Shown: positions 45,061 through 57,473, counted from the stretch's first letter. The stretch: 64,000 nucleotides of DNA from Isoetes taiwanensis (GCA_021234155.1 JAJEKV010000030.1:10728525-10792524), one strand, 5' to 3'. Translations and numbers: made by a program. The notes: generated from the sequence alone by a model not told the origin.

Positions 45061-46520
45061 ATAGTGAGTGAACATGATGTGCATCGATATTTCTATAAGG
45101 CCAAGTGTAAATACATTGTTGAAAAGCCTAGTCTCAGTGCCAATGTCCCTTTCTAATGTAGTGCCATAATAACTCCTAAAGCATATAGATTGTCTTTGAT
45201 AACTTCTAATGTGACTATTTTGGTAGCTTCTAACGTTAAGAGCAAAAAAGACTGCAATTTGTACTCGGAAAGGCCTAGACATAAGGTATAAGGGTCTCTC
45301 ATTTTTGTTTAACTATTGAAAAAACCTAGAACAAGTTTTCAGTTTTAGTATAGCTCCTATTGTTGACAAATCACTTTGCATACTATTCAAGTTTAGGCAT
45401 AAGGTCAAGCATGAAAATGTCACGTATGCAGAATTTCATGGGATACATCAACTAAAGTCCAGTAGCTCCAACCCTACTAGCCCAAGGCAAAGCCTGAAGT
45501 TAATTTGTAAAGCTGGAAGGCATCAATTAGTTGAAAATATTTGAGGCTAATAAAGATAAAGCATCAGATAGTGTGGCACTAAGGTACATCTAAAACTCCA
45601 AATTCTTAGCTACTTCCATAAACACTAGCCCAAGCAAAAAAACATTTCAAAATCATTATATTTGAGCTTGCGTAATTAAAACATACCTCATTTAAGTTCA
45701 TGAGCTAAAAAAAATGTCAATAACAAAGCAACTTCCAATGCACCTCTAGTCCATGTCCAGATTAACACATTGCTATCTTCAGCAAAATCAATGCTTCAAT
45801 CAAAATCAATGCTTCAATGCTTGTAACAAATCTTACAGCACTACAAAAGCCCTCATAGCAATGTCAGATAAACTAGGCACCTCCTTAAACTCTATGCTTC
45901 AGAAATAACCATCTGCAAAAGCTCAATTTACTATAAAAATGAGTAAAAACTAATATGTAGCTACTTTTGCCGCAGACTTATAGATGCAAGTCTCGATACA
46001 TGATGTCAAACAAGTGAACATGTCTACAACGTCATCTGTCAACTGTCATTCAACTGTCATCTGTTAGTTATCCAAATTCGCCACAAGATCCTAATCTTAG
46101 TGAAAGCAAAATGACGTACGACATGCAAAGAATAACATCCAACTCAAAAATCTAGAACTACTGGACAAAATAGCAACATGATCATGGTGAGCACATGAAC
46201 TTGACTTGCCTGCTCCTGTTGGTCCAGGAACATGAGTGCAAGAAAATTATTTCGCAACGATGTTGAAGATCAGAAAAGGCAGACTATCCCTACAGAAAAA
46301 TATTATCAGAGTTGTGAAAGGCCCAACAAGACTATAGCTTTAAGTGGTTTTTGCTGCCAATGCTTGATGGTCATAAGCCTGAGCTCAATTGTTCGCTGCT
46401 GCTTACTCAACTTCAAGGGTCTTCTAAATTAAATGTTCCATTTATGCATAGGCATTCCTAATGACCTAAAACAACTTCACAATATAAGAATGGTGGCAGA
46501 CCTTGTCCTCTTACTAACCA
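45061..46520. other. No gene recognised
   Basis: AT-rich repeat DNA with no motif-bearing open frame. A small direct repeat AAAATCAATGCTTCAATC occurs at 45785-45820. Confidence 0.4.
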
Positions 46521-46522
46521 GC

Positions 46523-46665
46523 CGCATCTGGGCATCTCCACTAAAACCAACAACAAGAGTCACAATGCTGCCACATCTGGGCATCTCCACTAAAACCAAC
46601 AACAAGAGTCACAATGCTAAAGCCACATCTGGGCATCTCCACCAACAACAAGAGTCACAATGCTG
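46523..46665. repeat. Three 50-bp tandem units
   Basis: CATCTGGGCATCTCCACTAA, AACCAACAACAAGAGTCACA and ATGCTG repeated three times, the last shortened. Single copies of the CATCTGGGCATCTCCACTAA word occur at 39627 and, partially, at 42904, linking this locus to the other members of the family. Confidence 0.85.
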
Positions 46666-46684
46666 ATTCACAATGCTGACACTG

Positions 46685-46787
46685 ATAGCAAGCTAGTGAA
46701 AACCATTATGGCCGGGATTAAAAAACCTCGCCCTTTCGGGTTTTCGAGGAAAAACCCTGACAATAATGGGATCACTAACCAATGCTA
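46685..46787. repeat. Conserved stem-loop, copy 2
   Basis: GTGAAAACCATTATGGCCGG paired with ATAATGGGATCAC; inner GGGTTTT-CGAGG-AAAAACCC. Same as 43219-43318 with scattered changes. Confidence 0.75.
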
Positions 46788-46992
46788 GGTCCAAAAACAT
46801 AATAGATCTTGTACCCTCATGCTGACTAGCCTTATTGGGTGAAAATACATTACAGCAATGAAGTTGCCAAAGACGAAAAATGTTTGAATTGTCTTCTCCA
46901 TAGACCTTCATCTTGTGCTTCGAATCCAAAGCTCTCTTCCAAACAGCCACGCTAAAGCCTGCATACACAAGAAAGACGAACCAAAAGCCACC

Positions 46993-47375
46993 AAGGCCAT
47001 CCAGTGCGAAGGCCTCCAACCAGTGCACGAAGGCCTCCAACCAGGGCACAAAAGCCTCAACCGGGCACAAAAGCCTCAACCCGGCACACAGGGCCTCAAC
47101 CAGCTGCTTGGCCCCAAACCGGGCACTAGGCCTCCAACTAGGCACTAGGCCACAACAAAAGTCACAATGCTCAGCTCAAGAGCCACAAAGCCACAATAAT
47201 AGCCACACAATGCCACACAAAAGAGCCACACATTAGCCATCATGCTAATGCTTGCTCAACTCAAGGCCATCATGCCACAAAAGGCCACACATTAGCCACC
47301 ATGCTAATGCTGCCCAACTCAAGGCCACCATGCCACAAAAGAGCCACACATTAGCCACATGCTAATGCTGCCCAA
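46993..47375. repeat. CCAGGCAC and AGCCACAC arrays, copy C
   Basis: 46993-47150: CCAGTGCACGAAGGCCTCCAA-type units (8 or so). 47165-47375: AGCCACACATTAGCCATCAT, GCTAATGCTGCCCAACTCAA units as at 38590. A (GGGT)n run at 47500-47533 follows; a shorter one sits at 39396-39412 in copy A. Confidence 0.85.
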
Positions 47376-47499
47376 GCCACAAAGCTCACAACACCACACA
47401 AAGAGAAATCCAAACACAAGGTAATGGATTAGCGGATCGCGATGTTAAGGAGGAACAAAAGGTCCAAAGCAACACTCGTGCAAGCCGACATAACGGATG

Positions 47500-47533
47500 T
47501 AGGGTGGGTGGGTGGGTGGGTGGGTGGGTGGGT
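47500..47533. repeat. (GGGT)n microsatellite
   Basis: Seven to eight GGGT units, on the plus strand, able in principle to form a G-quadruplex; located between copy C and the GC-rich LINE. Confidence 0.9.
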
Positions 47534-47659
47534 GCTATAGGAGGACGTTCTACCAAAAACCAAGGGAGATGCGGATGAGCTGATGAAAAGGAGAAGAGAA
47601 AGAAAGGTATAAATAGACGTCGAAAGGGTCAGAATCGCCAAAACTAACTCATGTGAATG

Positions 47660-49606
47660 GTTTTGACAAGAGGAGACCATGATCGTCCGCAGAATTGGCC
47701 TGGACCCGATTAGGGTCGCCCAGCCTTGTGAATGGGAACAACCCCGCTTGTGGTCCATTGTCGGGGAGACCTTCCCCGCAATGCTCATTGAACGGGGTAG
47801 TGAGGACCAGACAAGCGGGCGCCCGCCCATTTGAGTAACTTCGGCACGCATACCATCGAGGTCACCGCCTTCCCATTAGCCCGACCCGTTCGCGAGGCCC
47901 CTCCCTCAACATCCTCCTCCCACGAGAACCAATGGGGCCATCCCGTGGGGGTATGGGCGTGACGCTGGCCCCTGGGCGGGTCATAAAGCCTGCCGTTGCA
48001 ATCGTTCCCACCGCCCGGTGTGATGTCCCCTGGGCTGGGCTGGCCTTGGCCCACTCTGCGCCAAAAGGTTCGAGGATGAGTGTCCGCCAGGGCGAACATC
48101 TCTCCCGATGCTTGGCAGAAGGTACCGCCTTTTGTCTCCCTTCCGGATAAGGCGCGGTATTGTGTGGTGGCCCCGCAAGCTGTACTGGATCCGAATGTGG
48201 CGGAGCTGCCGCCGCGTTCTTTACACTCGCATCAAACCATCGGTTACGCGGGAATGTTGCTGATCCCGGCCCGGCGACGGGGAGGGGGAGGGTTCCGCCA
48301 AAGCACCCGTCCGGCCGCATCCCGTAATAGCCGGTCACCGGTCCATCTGCTGCTCTAGTGTGGAGGTCCGCAAAAATTACCGGGAGGGCGCCCATGAGCA
48401 TCTCGGCGTAGTCCTCTGCCGCTCATAATCTAGTCTCAACCGAGGACGCGAGGGGTGGCATAGTGGGGGTTCCGGGCGGTTTGCCAAACCAGGTCCAAAT
48501 AAAGTGGGAGGTGATCCGAAGTCGACCTCCTCATCCCGGCCGGTGCATGCCCACCCCGAAACGACCGATGAGATGCATATCTTCAAGCAACTTCGAGCAA
48601 TGTAGTCCACCACACTAGACCCTCCCCCCCGATTGTCACGCTCTGCATGTGCACTTCGCGAGAATCGGGCCACCGTGGATGTGCCATTGCAAATTATCAA
48701 GTCAAAATACCACATAGCAGAGCAACCGCGCACAAAGCGAGTGACCCGGCCGCCATCCGATCCTCGTGGGCCGGTTGCTTTCTCAGGCGTGAAATCTGAG
48801 GACATCGTCGGCCGAGGGGGTCAAGTCGCATGGGCTGCTCTACTCCCGTCCGTGCATTGAAGTCTCCAAGAAGGACGACCCTACCCAACCGCCGGTGTCT
48901 TCCAGATGTCATCATATAGATCGACATAAGGGTCCATCCTATCCGCATCGGGGTGGCTGCGATAGAAGGTGCTCTCTCGCGTGGGAAATAACAGCGACCG
49001 TAAAAAAGAGGGTTGCCATTGGTATTATGCACACGAACCCACAAGTACCGGTTGTGTCCGCGTGCTTCGGAGGGTAACCGAATGTGCCAAGGTTGTCCCA
49101 GAGTAGCAAGCCACTCCACCATGACCCCTCCGTCTGCAGTATTGAAGACCGAAAATGTTGGTAACCCTAATCAGATCGTAGCCTGTGGCCCAAAGATGCT
49201 CCCATGTCTCCATGAGAAAGATGAGATCCATATCGGCGCCACGGAAGTTCGTGATCGCCCCCTTCGCCAAGGGAAGCCTCGACAATTCCATGAGACCACC
49301 CGGAGGCACAATTCCTATTTGTCGGCCAGGGATGGTATGCGCAAACGAGTCATGGGGAGGGCGGGAAGCGAGGGCCGAGTGAGAAGTAGATGGAGCGGAG
49401 GCAAAGATGTGGTCAGAGGGCATGGGTCGTGAGGGAGCAGGAGTAGGAGCGAGGAGAAGGGGAGCCGTGGTAGGAGAAGCGAAGGGGGCCACGCGGCTGC
49501 GGTTGGGACTCACGCGGGTTCCGCAGCGATGCCGTGTCAGTTTAAAAATGTGCATCCCCTCCGAACCAATCTGCGGCACCCCCTCGGTGGCGAATGCCTC
49601 GACCAC
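47660..49606 (-). pseudogene. GC-rich LINE ORF2, endonuclease part (no reverse transcriptase)
   Basis: Minus strand, APE-type endonuclease that nicks target DNA: ADMDLIFLMETWEHLWATGY (usual L-x-E-T-W), RRRGHGGVACYSG (usual R-x-G-H-G-G-V-A), YLWVRVHNTNGNPLFYGRCY, RLGRVVLLGDFNART (the G-D-F-N catalytic box), then NGTSTVARFSRS and SVVDYIARS near the end of the domain. Frame changes near 49050 and 48750. Beyond 48377, a Pro/Arg/Gly-rich segment continues to about 47785 without RT motifs, and LINE-like GC-rich sequence ends near 47660 next to repeat copy C. GC content is far above that of all surrounding DNA, a mark of a distinct lineage or a recent arrival. Confidence 0.75.
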
Positions 49607-50913
49607 GACAAGCTCGGCCTCAAGCGTGCCTCCCGCCGCGACGTGTGAGGTCCCGGCCCACGCATGAGGATGTCCCCTTGAAGATCGGCCCCCGGGCGCA
49701 ATATGGCATCACGCACCTGTGCATCCGCAACCGTGAATATGACAATGCGGTCACGACCGGGCGGCCGAGCCCCATGACCGCTGCTTTCGAGAAATGTGAA
49801 TCTGCCCCGGAATGTCATCCGTCGAGAATGTGTGTTCTGGATGTTGTGGGCGAACTCTCCCCTACTGCTCGCATGCCTCAAACTACCAGATTGTGGCCTC
49901 TCCGCCTGCGCCACCGAGTTTCAAGGCGCTGCGGGTCAAAGGTGGACGAGGGCCGTCTTTGGGGGTGGTGGTGGTGGCCGGGATGGCGTGGAGTGGCCGG
50001 AGTGCGGGGCCTGGCTGCCGGCGTGGAGGCCGTGGCGGGTAGCGGTCTCGAGCCGGCGTTCTCCGGCCTGTGGAAGTCGGGAGCACGGCTCTTGCGGTGG
50101 GCCTCGCTGCCGCTGGGCCATCTCCCCGCCGCAGACTTCCGCTGCGGTGACTATGAACCTCGGTAGGGAGACCCCAGCTCTCGTCTATGGATGGTTGCCC
50201 GCAACCCCGGAGCTCCGGGCTCACGGTAGCGGCGTGCTCGAGCCCGGCCACCACACGGGCGTCGAGGGCGGGCTTGCTGTTCCGATCTTACCACGAAGAT
50301 CCCGAAGGCGTAATGCGGGCATGCGCAAGAAGCGACTGCGCTTCCGTGCCATGGTGGTGGTGCCTCCACCTCGGTGGCCGGAACACCGTGACCATCGTCT
50401 CTGCATTGCGGCGCTCCCTCTCCGTGTCATGGTGTCGAGTGATGAACCACGAGTCTGGCGGGGGCCGCATGTCGGCGACCTCTGCACGGCTTTGTTGCGC
50501 TCGAAGTGTGCCAGGCCAAGGCCATATTCCACATGCAGCATGCGGGTCTCCAGACATGTGATGCGGTTCTTCTCGACCACCATTTGCCTTTTGAGCACAT
50601 GGGATCCGAGGACTCCATCTCCAACTGTCATGCCCGGCCCGGTGGCACGCCCAGCCTCAATACGAACCACCTTGTTAGCCTCCACTCCCGCTTTGACATG
50701 GCTCCAATTCTCTGTCGAGGCAGGACTTCCTATGTGGTCTGAGCAATCAATCCCTTCCGGCCGGGCTGGCCTCGCCGAGGGGGCCTTAGCCTTAGCCCGA
50801 GCCTCCTTCTTCATGGAGGATGACTCTCCCCTGTCCATGACGGCTGATCGGGACCGTTTGTGCGGCGGCCCCTCGCCTTGGGTTTCCCAGGCTGGCCCAT
50901 CTTCTGTGGCCAT
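49537..50913 (-). pseudogene. GC-rich LINE ORF1
   Basis: Starts with ATG at 50913 (MATEDGPAWETQGEGPPHKR) just inside the 5' monomer repeats, with SSMKKEARAKAKAPSARPAR and a mostly helical Arg-rich body (VVEKNRITCLETRMLHVEYG). After frame changes, MTFRGRFTFLESSGHGARPP, GRDRIVIFTVADAQVRDAIL and GADLQGDILMRG lie at 49620-49850. This is the position and general composition of a LINE ORF1 RNA-binding protein; no CCHC knuckle is evident. It precedes the endonuclease ORF on the same strand. Confidence 0.55.
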
Positions 50914-50918
50914 GACTT

Positions 50919-51239
50919 CCAAAGTTTGAGGGGTCTCTGGCTGCGGAAAGGGTGCTTAGAATCCGATTTGGGGACTCAAAAACGCGGGCAGAGCACCTTT
51001 TGGGGGTGTGGGGGTTTTGGGGATTCCAAAGTTTGAGGGGTCTCTGGCTGCCTAAAGGGTGCTTAGAATCCAATTTGGGGATTCAGAAAGGCGGGCAGAG
51101 CACCTTTTGGGGGTTTGGGGGTTTTGGGGGTGCCAAAGTTTAAGGGGTCTCTGGCTGCCTAAAGGGTGCTTAGAATCCAATTTGGGGACTCAAACGAGGC
51201 GGGCAGAGCACCTTTTGGGGGTTTGGGGGTTTTGGGTCT
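50919..51239 (-). repeat. Three 107-bp monomers in LINE 5' region
   Basis: Units at 50919-51025, 51026-51132 and 51133-51239, each starting CCAAAGTTTGAGGGGTCTCT and containing GCTTAGAATCC and GCGGGCAGAGCACCTTTTGG. They lie immediately upstream of LINE ORF1, as promoter monomers do in several LINE lineages, so they probably form the 5' regulatory region. Confidence 0.85.
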
Positions 51240-53640
51240 AGAGAGAGATTGTAAACCCTAGAGAGAGAAAGCCAGAAAGGGGCAAATCAAGGGGGTCTAT
51301 GCAAGGGGAGTGGGGGCGCTAGAGAGAGGGAGGGAAACTCCTTGATCCATCTGCATCTTTTTTTTTTTGCTGTTTACTTCTTCTTCTTTTTTGCCACAAA
51401 CTTAGTATTTATTCGCTTGACTTTCTACGTTTTTGGATCTTCTATTTGAACTTAAAAATTATACAATACATGTTGATTACGATAATTATACATTCAACAA
51501 AATGAACTACATCTTGAGAATAGGGATATATTATACAATTTTAACAAAACATATGTTTTTGCTACAACCATGCTGCCATGTTCATCTGAGTCAAGAATGT
51601 TAGTAAGAAAAGAGGCACATGTACTAGGCCTTTAGCATCTCGATTTATCGTTTTCAGGAGAGATCTAGGCTCAAACACTAGATGGCCACAAAGAAGAATC
51701 CGAGTAATTTGAACCTACAAAAATCTAATTTTCGGATCTAATGTTAAGCTCTCTACATTATGGGATGTAGGTCTAGCTTTCTTTGCGGAACCAAAATGCC
51801 ACAAGTCTATAGCTTGTTAACAGCCTCAATTGTCCAGTAGATCTTGCAGACAACATCAAGCAAAATTCTTTTATAGTATGGTATTGCTATATTTTTCTTG
51901 GTTAGTTTGACTATTTTATTACTGTACTGCTTGTTAAACAACATCTAGTTGCAAATATTGTCTTTTCTTCTAAAGTGATTCACGTGGCATATGTTGGATA
52001 AAAAAGTTGATGCAAAAAGAGATGCAATGAAGTAGTATAGTATATAATATACCAAACATGGCAAGAAGAATCCTTCATAAAGCTAACGTAGTCATACTAA
52101 AAAGGAAGGAAAGAAGCACCTTCATGCATTTCCAAGTAGTTTTTGAAGAGTCAAAAGTCCTGCTAAATTGTGATGAATAAAGTGACTTACGTCCTTAAGA
52201 AAAATGCCCAATTTTTGAAAAGAAGATTGCAGGGAAATGGATGGCATTCTTCCCACTTTTTATGCAGGGAAATGGATGGAAGTGTCTTTATAGCAGGCGT
52301 TAGAAGCGCCAGATCTAGCTTATTGGTTCTCCCAAAGGGCTCAGTATGCCCTCATACGACAAGCCGAGCAAAACCACACAACAAGCAAAAGAAGGAAGAA
52401 TGGAAAGAAAGAAAGAAAGAAAGAAATGAAGAAAACCCAGCCACGAGTCACGCGACAATGATTACAAGGCGGGGTCTATGTTATGCACCAAAGTATTATA
52501 AAGGTTAGAAAAAGGAGTATTATTTAGCAATGTGGAAGTTTGTGACTAACCAAGATACCAAAATTCCCCCTTTATTTCATCTAAATTGCTACATAATTTA
52601 AGTGTTCCACCAGATTTACAAAAAATTACAAAGAAATAACCAAGATAAGCTCTTCTCATGCACTAACATGAATGCCAAGGTAATGAGTGCTCTGCAGTCC
52701 ATGCTATGTTATTTTCCTTCCATGGCCTATGTCCTATTGGTCCTCGTGAGCGTTCAAAATTCTATTATATTCTTCCTTGCCATAAATGGTATTTGGTCAG
52801 AGTTATCTGCTTCAACTGGTTGCTCTAACTCGTCAATCTGCTCAAATGTCGCTTATCAGTTTTCTTGATTGGTAGATTGGTAAAGATGCAATGCAGCTCC
52901 CAACTGCATAACAAAAAGTTTCTATTACCAAAGCTTCCCCAAGGCACGCGAACTGCGTAAATATTGGCCACCGTCGTGATTGAAGCTAAAAGTGAAAAAA
53001 AAATGGTTGTCCCTAAAATAGCGCTGTGTATTTTATGTGGTTCAAGCATGACACCGAATAAACCGTGGATATGCCGTGAATATACAACGGTTCAATCAGG
53101 ACTGTGGCTGATATACAGCGCTAGGAAGGCAGTGGGCACCCATTAAATTTCTTTCCCATAAGTTACCCATTACCTTACCCTTTCCCAATACCAAACGAAT
53201 TGGGCAAACTATATCAAAATTGTCGTTAAAATTAAAATGGAAAGAAAAAAGAAAAGCATCTTCTTTCTTCTTCTTTTTCAAACTTCTGCCCAACAAAAGG
53301 GGAAGTCGCAAATAAATTTGAAATTTCGTAGTGTACACATGTGGCCATATTCTTTACTGACAAGCCAGAGTATTGCATCTTCTACGATCGTTCTGCTCTC
53401 AAAAATATAAGTCTTAAGAATCCTTGCAAATCTTCATAGCGTGGCGATGGCATTTATTGGGCAACCGTGGATAAGCCACAGCAGCTGCGCATACGCTGAA
53501 TAACGGAATTTTTACACCTCCTAAACGGGATTCCGCCCTTGTCTTATACACCAAGTTTTAGGTCTTAGCTCTTAGGTAGTCTTGACGCTTCAATTTCTTT
53601 TGCGTTTTCAACCGGAACTTTGCTGGGCGCATTTCCAGAG
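51240..53640. other. No gene recognised
   Basis: 51240-51350 is the outer 5' end of the LINE, with GTAAACCCTAGAGAGAGAAA and a poly-T at 51359-51369. The rest is AT-rich. 52402-52420 holds a short (GAAA)n run. Open frames at 52170-52868 show no motif. Confidence 0.4.
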
Positions 53641-53666
53641 ATCGCTGTTTTCTAAGCATTCTAAGA

Positions 53667-53898
53667 ATGGTGAGTACCTTGTTTCCTTTACATTTTTAAG
53701 TTCTTGTTAAAGTTTAAGGACGCCGTTTCTGCAAATTGCTACATCTTGGGTATTTGATCAGCAGCTGAACAGACGATTTTCTTGGATTTCTTGTGATTGA
53801 AGTAATTTGTGAATTATTTTTATGGTTGTATTAAAGCTTTCATAAACGCACAGCATTTTTTTTGTTTACCGATGTGTGTTCAGGGCGTACATTTGTGA
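53667..53898 (+). promoter_or_regulatory. 5' UTR intron with split five-codon upstream ORF
   Basis: CTAAGAATG followed by GTGAGTACC makes a strong donor at 53670; the likely acceptor is GTGTGTTCAG ending at 53883. Splicing joins the ATG at 53667-53669 to GGC GTA CAT TTG TGA, a five-codon upstream ORF (MGVHL) that ends 57 bases before the main ATG at 53956. It could lower translation of the SAM-domain gene. Confidence 0.45.
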
Positions 53899-53955
53899 TC
53901 TTTTTTGTAAACGATCCAAGTGCGGGTGCGAGTAGGACATTCAAAGAAATTATAA

Positions 53956-55113
53956 ATGGGGACAGTAGCTGGTATGGCAATGCTGCGCGAGTGGGGTTCT
54001 GTTGCCAAGAGACAGAGGAGGCCAAGTGTTAGGCTTGGGGAGGTAGGGGACTGGTCAGGCTCTTTGATAATGGAATTATCATGTAGAAACAAGCGAGAGG
54101 TTGAAGAAGTTCATGATAAGCATATACTTCCTTCTCTTAGTGAAGCCATGCTGTCTGGAGAGCAGGAACTAGACTTAAATGACTACTCAGGGGAACTCAT
54201 TACTCCACAACATATAGGTTATGAAGAGGCAGTAGTTCTAGAACCAGCAGTGGGCATTATGGGCAGTTGTGCTTTAACAGAAGAAGAAAATAGGGCAAAT
54301 GTCATAATAGCAGACAATAATGTTACCTCACATGAGGAAGAAGACCAAGCAAAAGAATACCCCAGTTGTGACAATGCTACAGATGCTGTTCATAACCAGA
54401 GCCCTGATGATGAAGTAGATCAGCTACTTCAGGATGTACACAGCCCTGCTTCAAATAACCATTTGGGTGGCATTCTTAAAGAGAAAAGTAGAGAGTATCA
54501 TGTAATTTCCAGGAACAGGATTAGGAAGGGCAAACGTAAATATGGTACCAATATGCCTTTGTCCACAAGGACTTCAAGACAAAAAACAGGTAAGAAAACC
54601 AAAAGTGAAGACTTGATGCTTGAAGACAGATACCGTTCTCCTGTACATTCTATGTACAGTTTGGAACTTGGTTGTCGGAAGGATGCTTCAGAGAAGAGCA
54701 TTAGTGGTTCTCAACAGCACAGCGAAAAGCTTGAGGCAATTGAGGACTCTGAAAAGGCTGTAAAATCTAGCAGCAGTAATTTGAAGTATGAACAAGAGAA
54801 TTGTCAGGGGTTATTTCTTGAGCACAAAGAAGGTGAAGTGGGTACTCATCAGGGACAGAAACATGTAAATCAAGAAGGAGTTTTACCAGAAACACAAGTT
54901 CCATGCCAGGGCCGCGTTTATCGTTGGCTTGAATCCTTGCACCTGCTAAGGTATTATGATTTTTTTGAGCTCCACGAGGTTGATGACGATGTTTTACCCC
55001 TGTTAACCATGGATGATCTGCGGGAGATGGGGGTGGTGGCTATTGGTGCACGCCGGAAAATGTTCGCATCAATTCAGCAGCTTCAGCGGAATATGAAGAG
55101 GTTCAAAACTTAA
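53956..55113 (+). CDS. SAM-domain protein, intact
   Basis: Single-exon coding sequence of 385 residues with no break, the only clearly intact host gene here. Residues 17-29 hold KRQRRPSVRLGEV, a signature of plant SAM-domain proteins close to the N-terminus. The middle is acidic and low in order (TEEENRANVIIADN, SHEEEDQAKEYPSC) with a basic patch likely to act as a nuclear localisation signal (NRIRKGKRKYG, RQKTGKKTKSED). The C-terminal sterile alpha motif, about residues 318-380, reads VYRWLESLHLLRYYDFFELH, VDDDVLPLLTMDDLREMGVV and GARRKMFASIQQLQ: five helices with the typical L-x-x-M-G-V-x-x-x-G-x-R-x-K end. SAM domains mediate protein-protein, sometimes RNA, binding and can polymerise; the partner is unknown. 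Start chosen because the conserved motif follows it directly and the upstream ATG gives only a five-codon frame. Confidence 0.93.
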   Translation: MGTVAGMAMLREWGSVAKRQRRPSVRLGEVGDWSGSLIMELSCRNKREVEEVHDKHILPSLSEAMLSGEQELDLNDYSGELITPQHIGYEEAVVLEPAVGIMGSCALTEEENRANVIIADNNVTSHEEEDQAKEYPSCDNATDAVHNQSPDDEVDQLLQDVHSPASNNHLGGILKEKSREYHVISRNRIRKGKRKYGTNMPLSTRTSRQKTGKKTKSEDLMLEDRYRSPVHSMYSLELGCRKDASEKSISGSQQHSEKLEAIEDSEKAVKSSSSNLKYEQENCQGLFLEHKEGEVGTHQGQKHVNQEGVLPETQVPCQGRVYRWLESLHLLRYYDFFELHEVDDDVLPLLTMDDLREMGVVAIGARRKMFASIQQLQRNMKRFKT

Positions 55114-57441
55114 TAACTTCTTGGCAACTGTCAACGGCAATATAAACAGATGGAAGCAATATTTGGTATTTGAATTGTAGATAATAGACATTTGTAAATT
55201 GTCATTGGTTGACGTTTGTAAAACTAAAATTTTGCCATTTAGTTTACTTGTGACAACTGTGTTACTATTTTGTACATGAGTAGCGTTCCAGAAGACTTTT
55301 AAACAGAATCTTATAATTTTGCAGAGTTTCATACTGTGAGCTTTTTCCATTAGGATTTGACACAGTTTTTTATTCTATGATTCAGCTTTGTTTTCTGTTA
55401 TTGATTACATGCCATCTCAGTGATATATAGCTCATTTTCTGGTTGATAGTCTTGTTGCCCTTTCCATTGCTTACCTCTGATGGGATTAAAGATTATTATG
55501 TACTAGGTAATGGACGCTTGATTCAAGTTACGTCCATTAAGGTGATGGCATGGGCAATCAAGAAGCAGCCAGGACCCAGGACCGCTCAAGTCGGCTATGG
55601 CGGAGTCATCTCTTGAAATCGTGTTTTGCAGATGCAGCTGTCGGATTGAAACCCTGTGGGCAGGCCGTCATATTTTCCCAAGATTAAGAGCATAATTGTT
55701 GCTAAGAACGCTAAGAATATACACAGGGTTCAAGAGTATGATTTAAAGGGCGCAGTAAGCAGCAAAGATGTCCATCGATTTTTCTCTCATAGGGATTGTA
55801 TTTTTGATAAAGTTCTTCAGGGAAATTGAAAGCAGATTCACGTTTTTTGGGCTTCGTTGAGTTAATGCATCTAATGACCGATAGGGTTTGCAGATCATTT
55901 CGGCGGCCATGAACTCTAAGCATTGCTCGGATTGATATGGTCCACGATCTCAAGATCTTCTGCCAATGCGTGGTACACTTCCTACTTTGCCCAATCCGAC
56001 TCCATTCCTTTGGCTTAGTTCCAGACAAAAAGAGCAGGTTTTTTCTTCCTTGACCTGGTTTCTGTAAATCCTTCCACAGACAGCTACTGCTCCTCGCCAG
56101 ATACTGGATCCTTGGAGCTGATCAGAAAAATCCAGCCAAAGAACGTCAGTCAACTAATATATCATATTATAATCTTCCCTATTATCAATTGATATACTTT
56201 CAGATGATGTACCACATCAATAATTATCATTCTGAATGAGGGGAGCTTTTAAGCCGGAGGTAGCATGAGTTACCATTCTAGCACTGCTTATGTAGTTAGT
56301 CATATTAGGCCTCTGGTACCATAGTTAGTCCTCTCTGGCTTAGTCATATTTTGCCCCTGCTTTTAAGCCAGATAGGTAAACCTGCAGATAGCTACAAAGA
56401 TGGCATGGCGTGAGATGGCATTCTAATAGGCTGTTCTTTCTGTATAAATGCAGGCATATTTTGGTTCTGGTCTACAATGTTTTGTCATCCGTGTTTTCTA
56501 TTTTGCTAATTCAAATTCAGGCGACTTGGCGTGACATTGCATTCTAATAGGCCTTCCTTTCTAAATAGGTTCTTGCATATTTTGCTTCTGGTGTAAAATA
56601 TTCTGTGATTTTAGGATTGTTATTAGCAGCCGGATTTTCTATTTTGCTAAGTCTATGTTAAGATTCTGACCATGGGCGAATTTGAGATCAGTTGATTTCT
56701 GCTGGAACGATCAGTTGATTGCTGCTGAAACTATTTCAAACTTGATTGGAATATGTTGGCTTCTTCATTGCATTTGCTATTAGTATTTATCATCATCATT
56801 TGACCGTTTAGCAACAAAAAAGGAAGGAAAAAAAAAAAAAGGTTTTGAAATGAAGGAATCTGTCATCAATTGGATGCTAACGAGCCTCACTTCTCACGTT
56901 CATCTTTCTTGTTTATGAATAGACTGCGGCGATAACCCAAAACCAAAATATAGCGGTCCCCCACAAAAGATGAAGCTTACAAAATGCAATTTGTGTTATT
57001 TTAACAAGGTTCTGTTAAATGTTATCATAACAATGTTCTATTGCATGCCCTAGAAGTCCTTTAGTTTGTTAGATGTGTGTTTGAAGTTCATGAGCAGATA
57101 GGTATGGCGTGGAAAAGGTAAAAGATAAATTGTTTGCATGACACGTGTTGGATATGGCAGTCCGCAAGTTTATTAGACGTGTTTGAGTTCATGTGCAAAT
57201 AGGTGTGGAGTGGTAAGGTGAAAGAGAGAAATGCTTAATGCATGACACGTATTGAGGCATAATGGGAGTGGAATGTAAAAGGAGGAAACTGTCACGTGTC
57301 CAGAACAGATCTCAAGTAATGCACGCGGGGGGCATCAATCTTGAGCGTCCAATTATTTGTACAGATCTTGGCCTTGTAATATGCGCCATACTCTCAATTG
57401 GCCCACATTGGCCCACTTATCCAAGGATTTGTCTCGTTTAG

Positions 57442-57473
<32 letters not shown>

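Noticed and set aside
49594-50929. Long plus-strand open frames across the GC-rich region
   Set aside because: High GC content lowers stop frequency; the minus strand carries recognisable LINE endonuclease motifs and composition.
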